Shown here one piece after another: positions 1 through 9,066 of a stretch of 16,693 nucleotides of DNA (within the stretch, counting starts at the first letter, position 1; every line of letters starts with the position of its first letter). The position numbers were made by a program, and so were the translations under genes. The stretch is from CAYVCG01 sp964449985 (GTDB lineage Bacteria; Bacillota; Clostridia; Lachnospirales; WRAX01), in assembly GCA_964449985.1 (NCBI GenBank), contig CAYVCG010000043.1, positions 1-16,693 on the forward strand, written 5' to 3'. The notes beneath the pieces were generated by a model. The model searched no databases. It saw only the letters and a program-made list of their open reading frames with translations, and was not told the origin of the DNA.

Positions 1-3000
1 ACAGCGATTGGCGAGTTAAATGTAATTGTTGCGGAGCCATCATCGTTTAAGGTGTATGACGTTGCCCAAATATCAGAAGTATTAGCCTTGATTGCAATAT
101 TAACGGAAGAGATAACGTTCTTAACGCTTCCATCATCATTTGCATAGAATACTTTGATAGATTCGGTAGTATCTTCAGTTACATTTGGAACACTGCCAGC
201 CGGAAGTGAAAGCTTAGCAACGCCGTCAGCACCAACAAGAGCTGATTTTCCAAATAATTCAACACCAATTGTTTCGGAAGCGTCTACCTTCGACATATCA
301 ATGTTTACAATAACGTTAGCTTTTTGTCCACCGATGATTGTTCCCGGTGCAACAGTTGCAACGTCTAACGCACCTTCATCTTTAATGTTAATACGGTAGT
401 GACCAATTGCGCCGAATTTGTCGTTTGCATAGGCTACAATCTCAACATAACCAGGTTTTACAGCGGTGAAGGTGAATGAATCTCCGTTAGTGGAAACAAC
501 ACCTTCGCCCTTATCGGATAAGTTGCCTAAAGGATTGTCACCCGATAATACAGCGTCACGAATATACCATGTTACGCCCTTTGCATCAGCGTTGGATGGA
601 TTAACCTTTGCGGTAAGTTTAACCGTATCACCAACGTTAATCGTATTACCGCCAGAAACAGGCGCGATATCAATGCTTGATACAGGATTGCCTGTATAAG
701 GCACGGATTTCATAATCTCTATTTCGCAGATCTGGAATCTATGCTTATCACCTTCGGTTGTTTTTTCAGCTGTTCTCGTAAATTCAAAGTAAACATAACG
801 CGCTTTTACTGCTGCAAACTCAAATTCAACCGGATCAGAAGTATCAGCATGGTTGACAATGTTGAGCACTTGGGTTTGCTTCATGTTTTCGCCGTCCGTG
901 CTTACAAAGACTTTAAAGTCTCTCGGGAAGTAGAATGCCTCTGCTTGGAATGCTCCGAGGTCAGACCTTGGATAGATTACAACTTTTTCTACAGAGGTTT
1001 CTGTTCCGAGGTCAAACTTTAAGTAAACAGGTGAAGCGGAAGCATCGCCATTTGGATAATTTTTGTCCGTAGACCAACCAATATCACTTGTTTTAATACC
1101 ATCAATAAGTCTGTTTGTAACAAAGCCAACTGCAGACAATTCATCATTTGTAGTGACTTTGGAAGCTCTAGCAACGTTGCTATACTGCTTAGGAACCTCA
1201 AACACAGGTTTAAGTTTAAGATTACCATCAAGCGTTGCAATACCAGGTACTGACGGAAGTTTTACAGAATCGTCAGCCCAACCCATCATCTTATAACCTG
1301 CTGGCGGAACGACGTCAACAACAACGTCAGTGCCTTTGTCAAATGATGCATCTATAGCTTCTGAAGAATCAGCAACAGAGTTTCCATAGTATATCTTACC
1401 GCCGGATAAATCACTTGCTGGTATGGATAAGGAAGGCTCTCCTTCAGTTGCAACATACTTAAAGTTTGCATTGACAGTCATTCCATCCGTCACATTTCTA
1501 ATCGGATTGTAAGTGCTCCAAATGCTTCCTGATAAGTATGCAAACGCATAGTTAGGATCTTTGGAAATAATTTTAACTTCTTCAGTGGATACTGGTATTT
1601 CGTTGTTAAACGGTAATGGATATTCAACTCCATCAACGGATACTACAGCATTAATACCTTGTGGATTTGCTATAGAAACAAATTTTACGTTGCCGGATTT
1701 GCTATATGGCACTTCAAAATGATATGTGCCTGAACCAACAGAAAGAGCCAATTTTCCTTTTTCAATGCCGATAACCGTAGCTCCATCAGGTACATTAATT
1801 AAAGCGTTTTCATTGTCTGTAGGAAGATAAACTGTAGCTGTTGTATTCGCAGGAACCGTGCAATCATACTTGAATAAACCATCTTCAATTACCCAAGCAC
1901 TCTCGATTAAACCGTTTACGGATTGATAGCTACCTTTTGCATATGTCAAACTGCCGCCCGGCAACGGATCAAGGAAGAATTTCTTAAATCCAGGATTATT
2001 TCCGTCTACCTGTATGCCTAGGATACCGCTATACATCCATTCGCCAATAGCACCGAAGGAGTAATGGTTGAACGAGTTCATGCTAACATCGCCAAAGCCG
2101 TTGGCAAGAGTGAATGAGTTCCAACGTTCCCAAAGCGTTGTAGCGCCGTTTTTAATACTATAAATCCAAGAAGGATACGTATCTTGTTCAAGAAGCCTGT
2201 ATGCCGCATCAACATATCCATTGTTTGAAAGGGAAGGAGCAAGATAACTTACGCCGATAAAGCCTGTTGACAGGTGGTATCCGCGGGTCATAATGTTTTC
2301 CTTCAAAAGCTGCGCATATTGAGCAGTCTTTTCGCTAGTTGGAAGCATATCAAATGCGAGCATCATAGCGTATGGCGTTTGAGTGTCGGTTTTAAGAGAA
2401 CCGTCTGGATTAGCATACTTTGAATTTATAGCAGCCAAAACATTGTTATAATAATTTGTATAACGTGTTACATCAGCCGCCGGTTTGCCAAGAATTTGAG
2501 CGGATTTTGCAACAAGTTTGTTAACGTATGCCACATAAATCGAATTTGTCAACTCAGCAGGAGCCTTTTCAGGTGCAAGCCAGTCGCCATAAGCGTCAGC
2601 AGGGCGTAAGTTGCCAGACAAATTCCTGTTGAGATAATCAACCCAAGCCTTCATAGAATCATATGAGTCGCTAAGTATAGCTTTGTCGCCATACATTTGA
2701 TACATCTGCCACGGAACGATAACAGCAGAATCACCCCAACCGCTGTTTGATCCATCCATTGGTGGGCAAGACGGAACAACGTCCGGAACTCTTCCTGTAT
2801 CTGGGCCTGTTTGAGCTGATTGCCAGCTTCTTAAGTCTGTAAGCCATTTTGAATAGAACTGGTTTGCGTTTTGGATATACATTGCAGTTTTTGCAAAAAT
2901 TTGAGTATCACCTGTCCAGCCTAAACGTTCGTCACGCTGCGGGCAGTCTGTCGGGATGCTAACAAAGTTGCCTCTTTGGCCCCAAATAATGTTGGAATAC

Positions 3001-5207
3001 AGCTTATTAACCAACTCATTAGAAGATTCAAATGATCCTATATATTCGTTATTGGAGGAAAGCACAACGCCTTCTATATCGTCTAACGCAATAGGCTCAG
3101 AAACACCACTTATTTCCAGATAGCGGAAGCCATGGAATGTGAATCTAGGCATATAAACCTCGCCGTTTGGATCGCCTTTAAGTGTATAAACATCTGTAGC
3201 TCTTGCTGTACGCAAAGCGGAAAGATAGAGAGTTCCCGGTAAATCATCGCCACCGCCAAAAACATTGCCGTTTGCATCTTTATAAGCGTTTTCTGTGTTA
3301 AGCATTTCTGCATAACGGAATCTAACTACATCGCCTTTATTTCCTTTGAGCTTAATTTGTATATTACCAACCATATTCTGGCCGAAATCATAAATATATC
3401 TTCCGGCAACTGGTTCGGTATAGTTCATTGGTTTAAGAGTTGTAATCTTTTGTACGGATGGAGCTGTTTGAGCATTAATATTTATGCTGATTGGTAATGC
3501 AGAAGCTTTAATTGGTGTTCTCCATCCTGTTGTATCATACCCAGCCTTATTCCAGCCTGGTTTTTCCATAGTTGCGTTATACCATTCGCCATCAAAATTG
3601 TCCGAAGCCAGAATCGGGCTTGCAGTATACTTCCAATTGGTCGTATCTGTAACAATCGCTGATGTTGTACCGTCAGTATATTTAATAACAAGTCTGCCTA
3701 AAAGCGCTTCGCCTAAGCCTGTAGAATATCTGTCTGGTCCAAATATACACATTTTACTTGAATACCATCCAGCTCCGAGCATTGCACCGATAGCGTTTTG
3801 GCCTGATTTCAACATATCTGTTACGTCAAATGTTTGATACTGGAAGTTGTAGTTATAATCCGTCCAGCCTGGATCAAGGAAGTTTTTGCCTACCTTTTCA
3901 CCATTAATGGAGAACTCATAAATACCACGGGCAGTTGCATAAAGCCTTGCTGATTCAACTGTTTTGCTAGTGTCCACAGTAAAATCTCTGCGTAACATTG
4001 GCGAATATCTTGGGCGACCACCAAATGGAGAGTTTATTGGAGTCGGAGTAAGGAATTTCGAGTGACATTGTAAAAAGTCCGGGCCAGAGCCAGCAACATA
4101 AAGGGCTCCTTCCTTGGTTAAATAGTCGCCAGGGAATGTTTTAAGGCTGGAGTAATTTGAAAAATCCTCCGAGAATATAATATTCCCGACTGCATCGCCA
4201 GAAGCGTTTGCACTGTCTCTTATTACAAAGTTGTCAAACTCTGCTCTTTCATCAACCTTTGAATCTATTGTTTGGCGAATACCAATTTTGCCAAGGCCAA
4301 CCATAGTTGCGCCTAAGCCTGTATAGCTATGAATTTTTGTTAAATTGTTTGCGTCTGATCCAATATATGTATCAAGATAAGTGTATGCATTAAATCTGCC
4401 GCCTTTATACATGGAGATCCTGCAATGAAGCCAATCGTTTTGAGCTTCAAGAGGAACAACATCAGATGCATCAACCTCTGCAAGCACGCTTGGAGCTCCA
4501 TTAGTCCATCTGTGTGGCCTTAAATAGAATAACCTGTTGCCTTGAGCATCTTTATGTTCATATGTATTAAATTGCCACATAAAACAGTTGCTCTCGGTAA
4601 TTGTCCAAGGGTCTAGGTCTGTTGCTGCAAAGTAAAATCCTGCGTTGTCTTTTACTATTTTAAAATCAAAGTCAATCGTATAGGTTGTGTAATCCGAAGC
4701 GACATTGGTATAAGGCATTGTAATCCATTGCGCTCCGCCCCAGCCGCCTATTTTGTTGCTCATAAGGCCTGTTTCCCAGTAAGCAGTTTCGCTGTTATCA
4801 ACAGTACCATTGTTAACTGTTACGTTGACTTTCCAAAAATAGCGTGTTGACGCCGCGAGAGGAGAGCCATTGTAAGCAATACCGATAGAATCGCTGCTGT
4901 TTACAACACCACTATCCCAAACATATGGGCCGGATTCAAGCCCCGCTAAAGATGTTGCTACAAGAATTTGGTAACTGGTTTGCATAATCCCGAACCCGTT
5001 AGATTCAAGATTCCAGCTAAATCTTGGTTTTGTAATGTCAATACCAATCGGATTTGTCAAGTATTCCGTTTGAAGCCTTGTTACGGTTGTAACTGTGTCG
5101 TCAGCAAGCGCTGTAACAGAAGCCGCCGGGAAAACACACGCTTGAATGATAAAAGTAAATATCACGAAAAATGATATTAAAGACTTAATTTTGCTTCTCT
5201 TTTTCAT
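1..5207 (-). CDS. Exported GH78 alpha-L-rhamnosidase, multidomain (C-terminus off window)
   Basis: Likely an extracellular enzyme removing terminal alpha-L-rhamnose from plant or microbial glycans. The frame is open from the ATG at 5207 to the window edge, about 1735 residues with no stop. Residues 1-35 are a signal peptide (MKKRSK, hydrophobic core, ALA cleavage site). Then come an Ig-like GH78 N-domain (about 40-150), a LamG-like insert (about 155-355), the Bac_rhamnosid_N jelly roll from about 395 (GWTDYNYNFQYQTFDV), the concanavalin-like domain, the (alpha/alpha)6 catalytic domain (about 720-1095) and the C-terminal beta domain. DCPQRDERLGWTGD gives acidic residues D754, E760 (predicted acid) and D767. 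NHYSFGAIGEW gives E1056 (predicted base). The tail holds an InlB-like region (about 1245-1335), a discoidin/F5-8C-like module (about 1340-1495), a Big_2-like Ig domain (about 1510-1600) and another beta domain. GH78 enzymes are usually about 900-1100 residues, so this one is unusually long. Second gene of an operon with the DUF5722 protein. Confidence 0.93.
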   Translation of the reverse strand, partial: MKKRSKIKSLISFFVIFTFIIQACVFPAASVTALADDTVTTVTRLQTEYLTNPIGIDITKPRFSWNLESNGFGIMQTSYQILVATSLAGLESGPYVWDSGVVNSSDSIGIAYNGSPLAASTRYFWKVNVTVNNGTVDNSETAYWETGLMSNKIGGWGGAQWITMPYTNVASDYTTYTIDFDFKIVKDNAGFYFAATDLDPWTITESNCFMWQFNTYEHKDAQGNRLFYLRPHRWTNGAPSVLAEVDASDVVPLEAQNDWLHCRISMYKGGRFNAYTYLDTYIGSDANNLTKIHSYTGLGATMVGLGKIGIRQTIDSKVDERAEFDNFVIRDSANASGDAVGNIIFSEDFSNYSSLKTFPGDYLTKEGALYVAGSGPDFLQCHSKFLTPTPINSPFGGRPRYSPMLRRDFTVDTSKTVESARLYATARGIYEFSINGEKVGKNFLDPGWTDYNYNFQYQTFDVTDMLKSGQNAIGAMLGAGWYSSKMCIFGPDRYSTGLGEALLGRLVIKYTDGTTSAIVTDTTNWKYTASPILASDNFDGEWYNATMEKPGWNKAGYDTTGWRTPIKASALPISININAQTAPSVQKITTLKPMNYTEPVAGRYIYDFGQNMVGNIQIKLKGNKGDVVRFRYAEMLNTENAYKDANGNVFGGGDDLPGTLYLSALRTARATDVYTLKGDPNGEVYMPRFTFHGFRYLEISGVSEPIALDDIEGVVLSSNNEYIGSFESSNELVNKLYSNIIWGQRGNFVSIPTDCPQRDERLGWTGDTQIFAKTAMYIQNANQFYSKWLTDLRSWQSAQTGPDTGRVPDVVPSCPPMDGSNSGWGDSAVIVPWQMYQMYGDKAILSDSYDSMKAWVDYLNRNLSGNLRPADAYGDWLAPEKAPAELTNSIYVAYVNKLVAKSAQILGKPAADVTRYTNYYNNVLAAINSKYANPDGSLKTDTQTPYAMMLAFDMLPTSEKTAQYAQLLKENIMTRGYHLSTGFIGVSYLAPSLSNNGYVDAAYRLLEQDTYPSWIYSIKNGATTLWERWNSFTLANGFGDVSMNSFNHYSFGAIGEWMYSGILGIQVDGNNPGFKKFFLDPLPGGSLTYAKGSYQSVNGLIESAWVIEDGLFKYDCTVPANTTATVYLPTDNENALINVPDGATVIGIEKGKLALSVGSGTYHFEVPYSKSGNVKFVSIANPQGINAVVSVDGVEYPLPFNNEIPVSTEEVKIISKDPNYAFAYLSGSIWSTYNPIRNVTDGMTVNANFKYVATEGEPSLSIPASDLSGGKIYYGNSVADSSEAIDASFDKGTDVVVDVVPPAGYKMMGWADDSVKLPSVPGIATLDGNLKLKPVFEVPKQYSNVARASKVTTNDELSAVGFVTNRLIDGIKTSDIGWSTDKNYPNGDASASPVYLKFDLGTETSVEKVVIYPRSDLGAFQAEAFYFPRDFKVFVSTDGENMKQTQVLNIVNHADTSDPVEFEFAAVKARYVYFEFTRTAEKTTEGDKHRFQICEIEIMKSVPYTGNPVSSIDIAPVSGGNTINVGDTVKLTAKVNPSNADAKGVTWYIRDAVLSGDNPLGNLSDKGEGVVSTNGDSFTFTAVKPGYVEIVAYANDKFGAIGHYRINIKDEGALDVATVAPGTIIGGQKANVIVNIDMSKVDASETIGVELFGKSALVGADGVAKLSLPAGSVPNVTEDTTESIKVFYANDDGSVKNVISSVNIAIKANTSDIWATSYTLNDDGSATITFNSPIA

Positions 5208-5212
5208 ATAAA

Positions 5213-5224
5213 CCTCTCTCCTTT
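5213..5224 (-). promoter_or_regulatory. Ribosome binding site of the rhamnosidase gene
   Basis: The minus strand reads AAAGGAGAGAGG, with AAAGGAG ending 10 bases and GAGAGG ending 5 bases before the ATG at 5207. It fills most of the 20-base space after the stop of the upstream gene. There is no room for a promoter here, so the two genes should share one transcript. Confidence 0.75.
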
Positions 5225-5227
5225 CCT

Positions 5228-8200
5228 CTAGTAAGTAAGATACATGTCATCAATATAGAATTTTCCGCCCCAAGCAGGGATATTTGAATTCAGCGCTGAA
5301 TACGAAATCTCTATACTGCCAATATCGTCTATAAAATCACACTTGCTCAAGTCAATACTAACTAATCTAAATGAGTTTTCGGCTATGCTATTAACTGACT
5401 GCATTGTCTTAGATCCATCGGTAGACTTAAATATTGTTGTTACCTGGTAGGTAATCGCTCCCGCTGGAGTCAAACCGCCCCAAGTTAAAATCTTGTAATT
5501 TAATGCTTTAAATCCGGTTAAGTTGAGAGGCTCAGCGAAAGCTTTCTGTATTATCTTAGGACTATCAGGCGCAACGCCGGCCATATGAACAACCAAGCCA
5601 TAATTGCCTTTGTCGTTAGTAGCCATCCCATGATAATTTCCGGATTCTACAGCGATTCTTTCAATATTGCCGTTACTAACAGCTATCCAACCCTCTGCAC
5701 TGCCTTCAAAACCAAATAATGGTTTTTCAGCAGTATCCTTAACATTAATTGTTATCGGAACATTAAACGCTTCATGATTTGCATATAAGGTTGTAAGGCC
5801 CGGAGCTTTTGCAGTGATAAGCCCATCCGGAGATACTGATATAATGCTTTCATCATATCCTGTATATGTTGTGCCGTTGCTTGCTGCTGAAACATCTACA
5901 GGTGATGTGCTGCTATAANNNNNNNNNNNNNNNNNNNNNNNNNNNNNNNNNNNNNNNNNNNNNNNNNNNNNNNNNNNNNNNNNNNNNNNNNNNNNNNNNN
6001 NNNNNNNNNNNNNNNNNNTTTTACAACCCAGCTATCTGTTAATGCATTAGTGGTTGGTGATTTTTCGCACTCAAGCATATAGGAGCCGTTATATACTGTT
6101 TTTGGATTATTTCCGTCAGGCGATTTTGTGTCACGAATTGAAGGATTAGCAAAGTTAGTGTATGCGCCAGCTTTAAAGCCGTCAGTAGCGCCGCCTTCAA
6201 ACGTTGCAAACACAATATCAGAGCCTTCGGTTGTATAATACAAGTAACGAACATTAACAATTTCAAATGTGCTTTCGTATAATGTTCCTATGTTAAGCTT
6301 TAACTGCCCGCTCTTTAGCAGATCAATATCAAGCCCTGTAACCTTGATGTTGAAGGAATAGGTTTCGCCAGGAGCGATATTAATGTTAACGCTTTGTTTA
6401 TCAACAGTCATACCGTTAAGTGGTGTGATTGTCATAGTTTGGCTTAATGCTTTTGTTCCGTTGTTAGTAACCTTAACAGAAAGATTATCATTTACTTTAA
6501 CTTCTGCAGGTTTTGAAAGCTCAACACTTATGTTTACGAAATCAGCAGTTGGAGTAGCACTTAGATCGTCAACGTAAAGCGAACCTGAAGACCAACGAAC
6601 CTTTCCATCCGGTTTTGCCCAAACTTTAACGCGAGTTATATTTGATATACCTGCCCAGCCAGTCATATTCAATCCAACAGTTGTCCACACGCCTGTGCTA
6701 ACAACTCCTTCGCCCTCGCATACCATGTCGTTTGCATCGTCATAAGCGCGAATCATAACAGAAGCGCTGTAGCCTGCCGGCATTCCCACAGGTTTAACAG
6801 CAACAGTTATTACAGGAGTGCTGGATAAATCCTTAGGTGTTGTAAATGTTTTGGTTACGCCCTTGTAATCATCCATAAATGATCCAATTACATCAGCTTT
6901 TAGACTATAAGAGCCATCGTTCTTGTCTGTATCTACAAGACTAACTTTTGTTATGTTTTCTGCTGCAGCCCAGTTGTTTAAGCCTGATTCAAAATCATCC
7001 AAAGAAATTGTTCCAGGAGCATTCATCGTTATACCCGCGTTCAATCTTGCTTGTGCAGGTCTTTTTTCTGGCTCAAACGGATCGTCTATAATATCATCCC
7101 ATGATGACTGACCTATTATAGCTTTAGCAAATTCTGTAACAGACAGAGAATCAACTGTGTCTATACGTCTGAATATATCATATATTTTCTTTTGTGTGCC
7201 TGCTTCGCATTTTTCGCCTGAAACACATGTCCATAAGCCGAGCATCAGGCCGCCTTCGTCCATATGGTCAACATGTCTATGCAGAATAAAGGCATCAATA
7301 GTTGGTATTGATTTAACTTTATAATATGCATATGCATATGCTGCCGCCTGAATGTTTTGCTCTTGCTGAGTATTTCCTGCGCTGTTGAAGCCTTGTTCGG
7401 ATAGAATAATACGGCGTGCTTGGCCGTTATATTTATACTCATCTTGTTCTAAGAACTGTGACAGTATTTCAATATTTTTGAATGTTATACGGTATGAGTC
7501 AAAGCTCTTTGTAGCAGTTTTGTCTGCCCAAGTTCTTGGGTTAAACAAATTCTCAGGATAAGGATGGAAAGCCATATTCCAGCCGAAATCACCGTAATAT
7601 TTAATAATCTTATTAAGGAGATATACGATTAACTTATTGTCATATTCCCATTTAGAATCCGGTTTGTTTCCCGCATTCCAGAAATGATCCATAGAAATAT
7701 AAACGCGAGCATTTAATGAATGGCTCTTTACGATATTGTAAATAAGGCGCAGTGTTCTTTCATGCTCAATAACATATTCCACAACATCTTTTTGGCCCAT
7801 ATTGTTCCAAACCTTATTTTGGCCTATCTCATTTCCGACAATATAGCCATTAATACGTCCGTTAGACTTATCTGTGGAAGAATAGCGGTTTGCCAAAAAG
7901 TCTGTGATAGCACCGATATATTTAACGCCTATTTCGTTTTTAGTGTTAAAAGCATATACGGTTCCGTTTGACAAATCTGCATCCGGATGAATAATATCGC
8001 GGTTTACAGAATCGCTGTTCGTCAAATTCTTAGGATAAGCAAGAAGAATTGCTGTAACAGACATTTTGTTTTCCGTAAGTGATCTCACCTGGCTGTCAAT
8101 GCTATTAATAACATTTTTGCTGAAATAATAAGTTTCCCCATTATAATTATATTGGATTGTCGCGCTGCCATGGTCTGTCTTCGTAAGCATATCGTTATAC

Positions 8201-8799
8201 GAAATGTTTATAGCAGCATGTTGCACTCCAAGTCTCTCAGCATCAGCGGGGTTTTGCACTTGTAATCCCTTAATACTTTTTGTAACAGGATAGGAGTCTG
8301 TGTTTTCTGCCAAGATTTCTGGATTTGTAATATACTTGCCGCAATCCACAAGCTTATAGCCTGAATCGGATTTTAAAACTACTACAAATTTTGATAGCAG
8401 TCTTGTGTTATCGCCATTTTTAAGCGATACAGTGTAGTTGAAACTGCTTGTTGCTTCTTTTTCGGGAATAAGTGGTGTTAATGCACTGTAATCAGCTGAA
8501 AACTCATCAGCATATGTAGGTAATTCGTAAAGAGCGACTGTGGTTCCTTGCTTCAGATATGATTGAGATATGGCGCCGGAGATGTTTATGTCAGCCTTGT
8601 TTGAAGCTATAACGCATGATGTAATGGAACCCGCAAAACTAAATTCACCTGCTGTCGTACTGCCAAACAAACTGATACCTTCGGCAGTCTTCGACGGATT
8701 AACACTGCTTACAGCGGCATATGACGTAAAACCTAGAAGCTGGCTCGTTATCATGCCTGTAATAAGCAATAATGACACTAATTTTTTTCGTACTCTCAT
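5228..8799 (-). CDS. Exported DUF5722-type putative glycosidase with CBM-like and Ig-like modules (interrupted by N gap)
   Basis: Predicted extracellular glycosidase of unknown substrate. Before the gap there are 927 residues: signal peptide 1-29 (MRVRKK, hydrophobic core, SYA-A), an N-terminal beta region, and a TIM-barrel-like DUF5722 region at about 170-575. The barrel carries GNEIG (E324), DHFW (371-374), HPYPENLFNP (412-421), SEQGF (E468) and HRHVDHMDEGG (508-517). An N-E motif and a second E 144 residues later fit the acid/base and nucleophile pair of clan GH-A retaining enzymes; this is inference. Then come a jelly-roll CBM-like module (about 598-748, FESG...LYVDD), a CARDB/NPCBM-like beta domain (about 755-850) and a second jelly roll cut by the gap. 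After the gap, 229 residues hold a Big_2-like Ig domain and a last jelly roll ending FYIDDMYLTY. The two parts are in different frames across the 100 Ns, but have matching domain style and no start signal between them. I read one gene of well over 1150 residues. Confidence 0.82.
5919..6018. other. Assembly gap of exactly 100 Ns inside the DUF5722 gene
   Basis: The run is exactly 100 Ns, the usual placeholder for a gap of unknown size. The coding frame before it ends on a complete codon, and the frame after it resumes one base past the gap. If one gene spans it, the true missing length must be 2 modulo 3, which 100 is not. The missing part should hold the rest of a jelly-roll module and the start of an Ig-like domain. 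Confidence 0.95.
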
Positions 8800-8805
8800 G
8801 TTTTT

Positions 8806-8813
8806 CCTCCTCC
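8806..8813 (-). promoter_or_regulatory. Strong ribosome binding site of the DUF5722 gene
   Basis: The minus strand reads GGAGGAGG, ending 6 bases before the ATG at 8799. This fixes the start and gives a complete signal peptide directly behind it. Confidence 0.85.
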
Positions 8814-8848
8814 ATTAATTTTTGTTTTTAATATTTCTTAATAATTAA

Positions 8849-8872
8849 TATTACCAGTGTTTCGCGGTAATA
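8849..8872 (-). repeat. Inverted repeat near the transcription start of the glycoside hydrolase operon
   Basis: The perfect 7-bp arms TATTACC and GGTAATA are separated by 10 bases. The element starts about 7 bases downstream of the predicted transcription start and ends 50 bases before the ATG. It could be a repressor operator or a hairpin in the leader. No U-tract follows, so it is not a terminator. Confidence 0.5.
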
Positions 8873-8885
8873 AATTACTATTATT

Positions 8886-8914
8886 ATAATAAATCACAGC
8901 GGCAGATTTGTCAA
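8886..8914 (-). promoter_or_regulatory. Sigma-A-like promoter of the DUF5722/rhamnosidase operon
   Basis: Minus strand: -35 TTGACA at 8914-8909, a 17-base spacer, then -10 TATTAT at 8891-8886. The -35 is a perfect match and the -10 matches five of six. The predicted start of transcription is near 8879, giving a leader of about 80 bases that carries an inverted repeat and a strong ribosome binding site. Confidence 0.75.
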
Positions 8915-9011
8915 TTGATTTTATGTAAACACATTAGAGCAAAAAGGCATAAAAATCAGTTTTATATTATCAAAAACAGCCAAATAACAAGGCTTCAAGA
9001 TGATCTCAAAG

Positions 9012-9057
9012 AAAAACTACCATTATTAGGAAAAACCCTCAAATCATGGTAGTTTTT
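9012..9057 (-). terminator. Intrinsic terminator after the GH13 gene
   Basis: Arms of 12 bases (AAAAACTACCAT and ATGGTAGTTTTT) are perfectly complementary, with a 22-base loop. On the minus strand the stem ends in a run of five U. It lies 10 bases past the GH13 stop codon. The A-rich and T-rich ends make it symmetrical, so it could work in both directions. The long loop is slightly unusual. Confidence 0.7.
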
Positions 9058-9066
9058 GTTTAACCG

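Noticed and set aside
3484..3837. Plus-strand open frame of 117 codons
   Set aside because: It is antisense to the GH78 domains, which read continuously on the minus strand in good family agreement.
5136..5147. Lipobox (IQAC) in the rhamnosidase signal peptide
   Set aside because: Gln at position -2 is a poor lipobox residue, and a better signal peptidase I site (ALA before DD) follows about 11 residues later.
5228..5626. Separate small gene starting with MATNDKG
   Set aside because: The frame continues upstream without a stop to the N gap as an Ig-like plus jelly-roll region, and there is no ribosome binding site at this ATG. It is the C-terminal part of the DUF5722 protein.
8924..8938. 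Half of a cre-like site (TGTAAAC) upstream of the glycan operon promoter
   Set aside because: Only one half-site is present; the other side does not match the inverted half.
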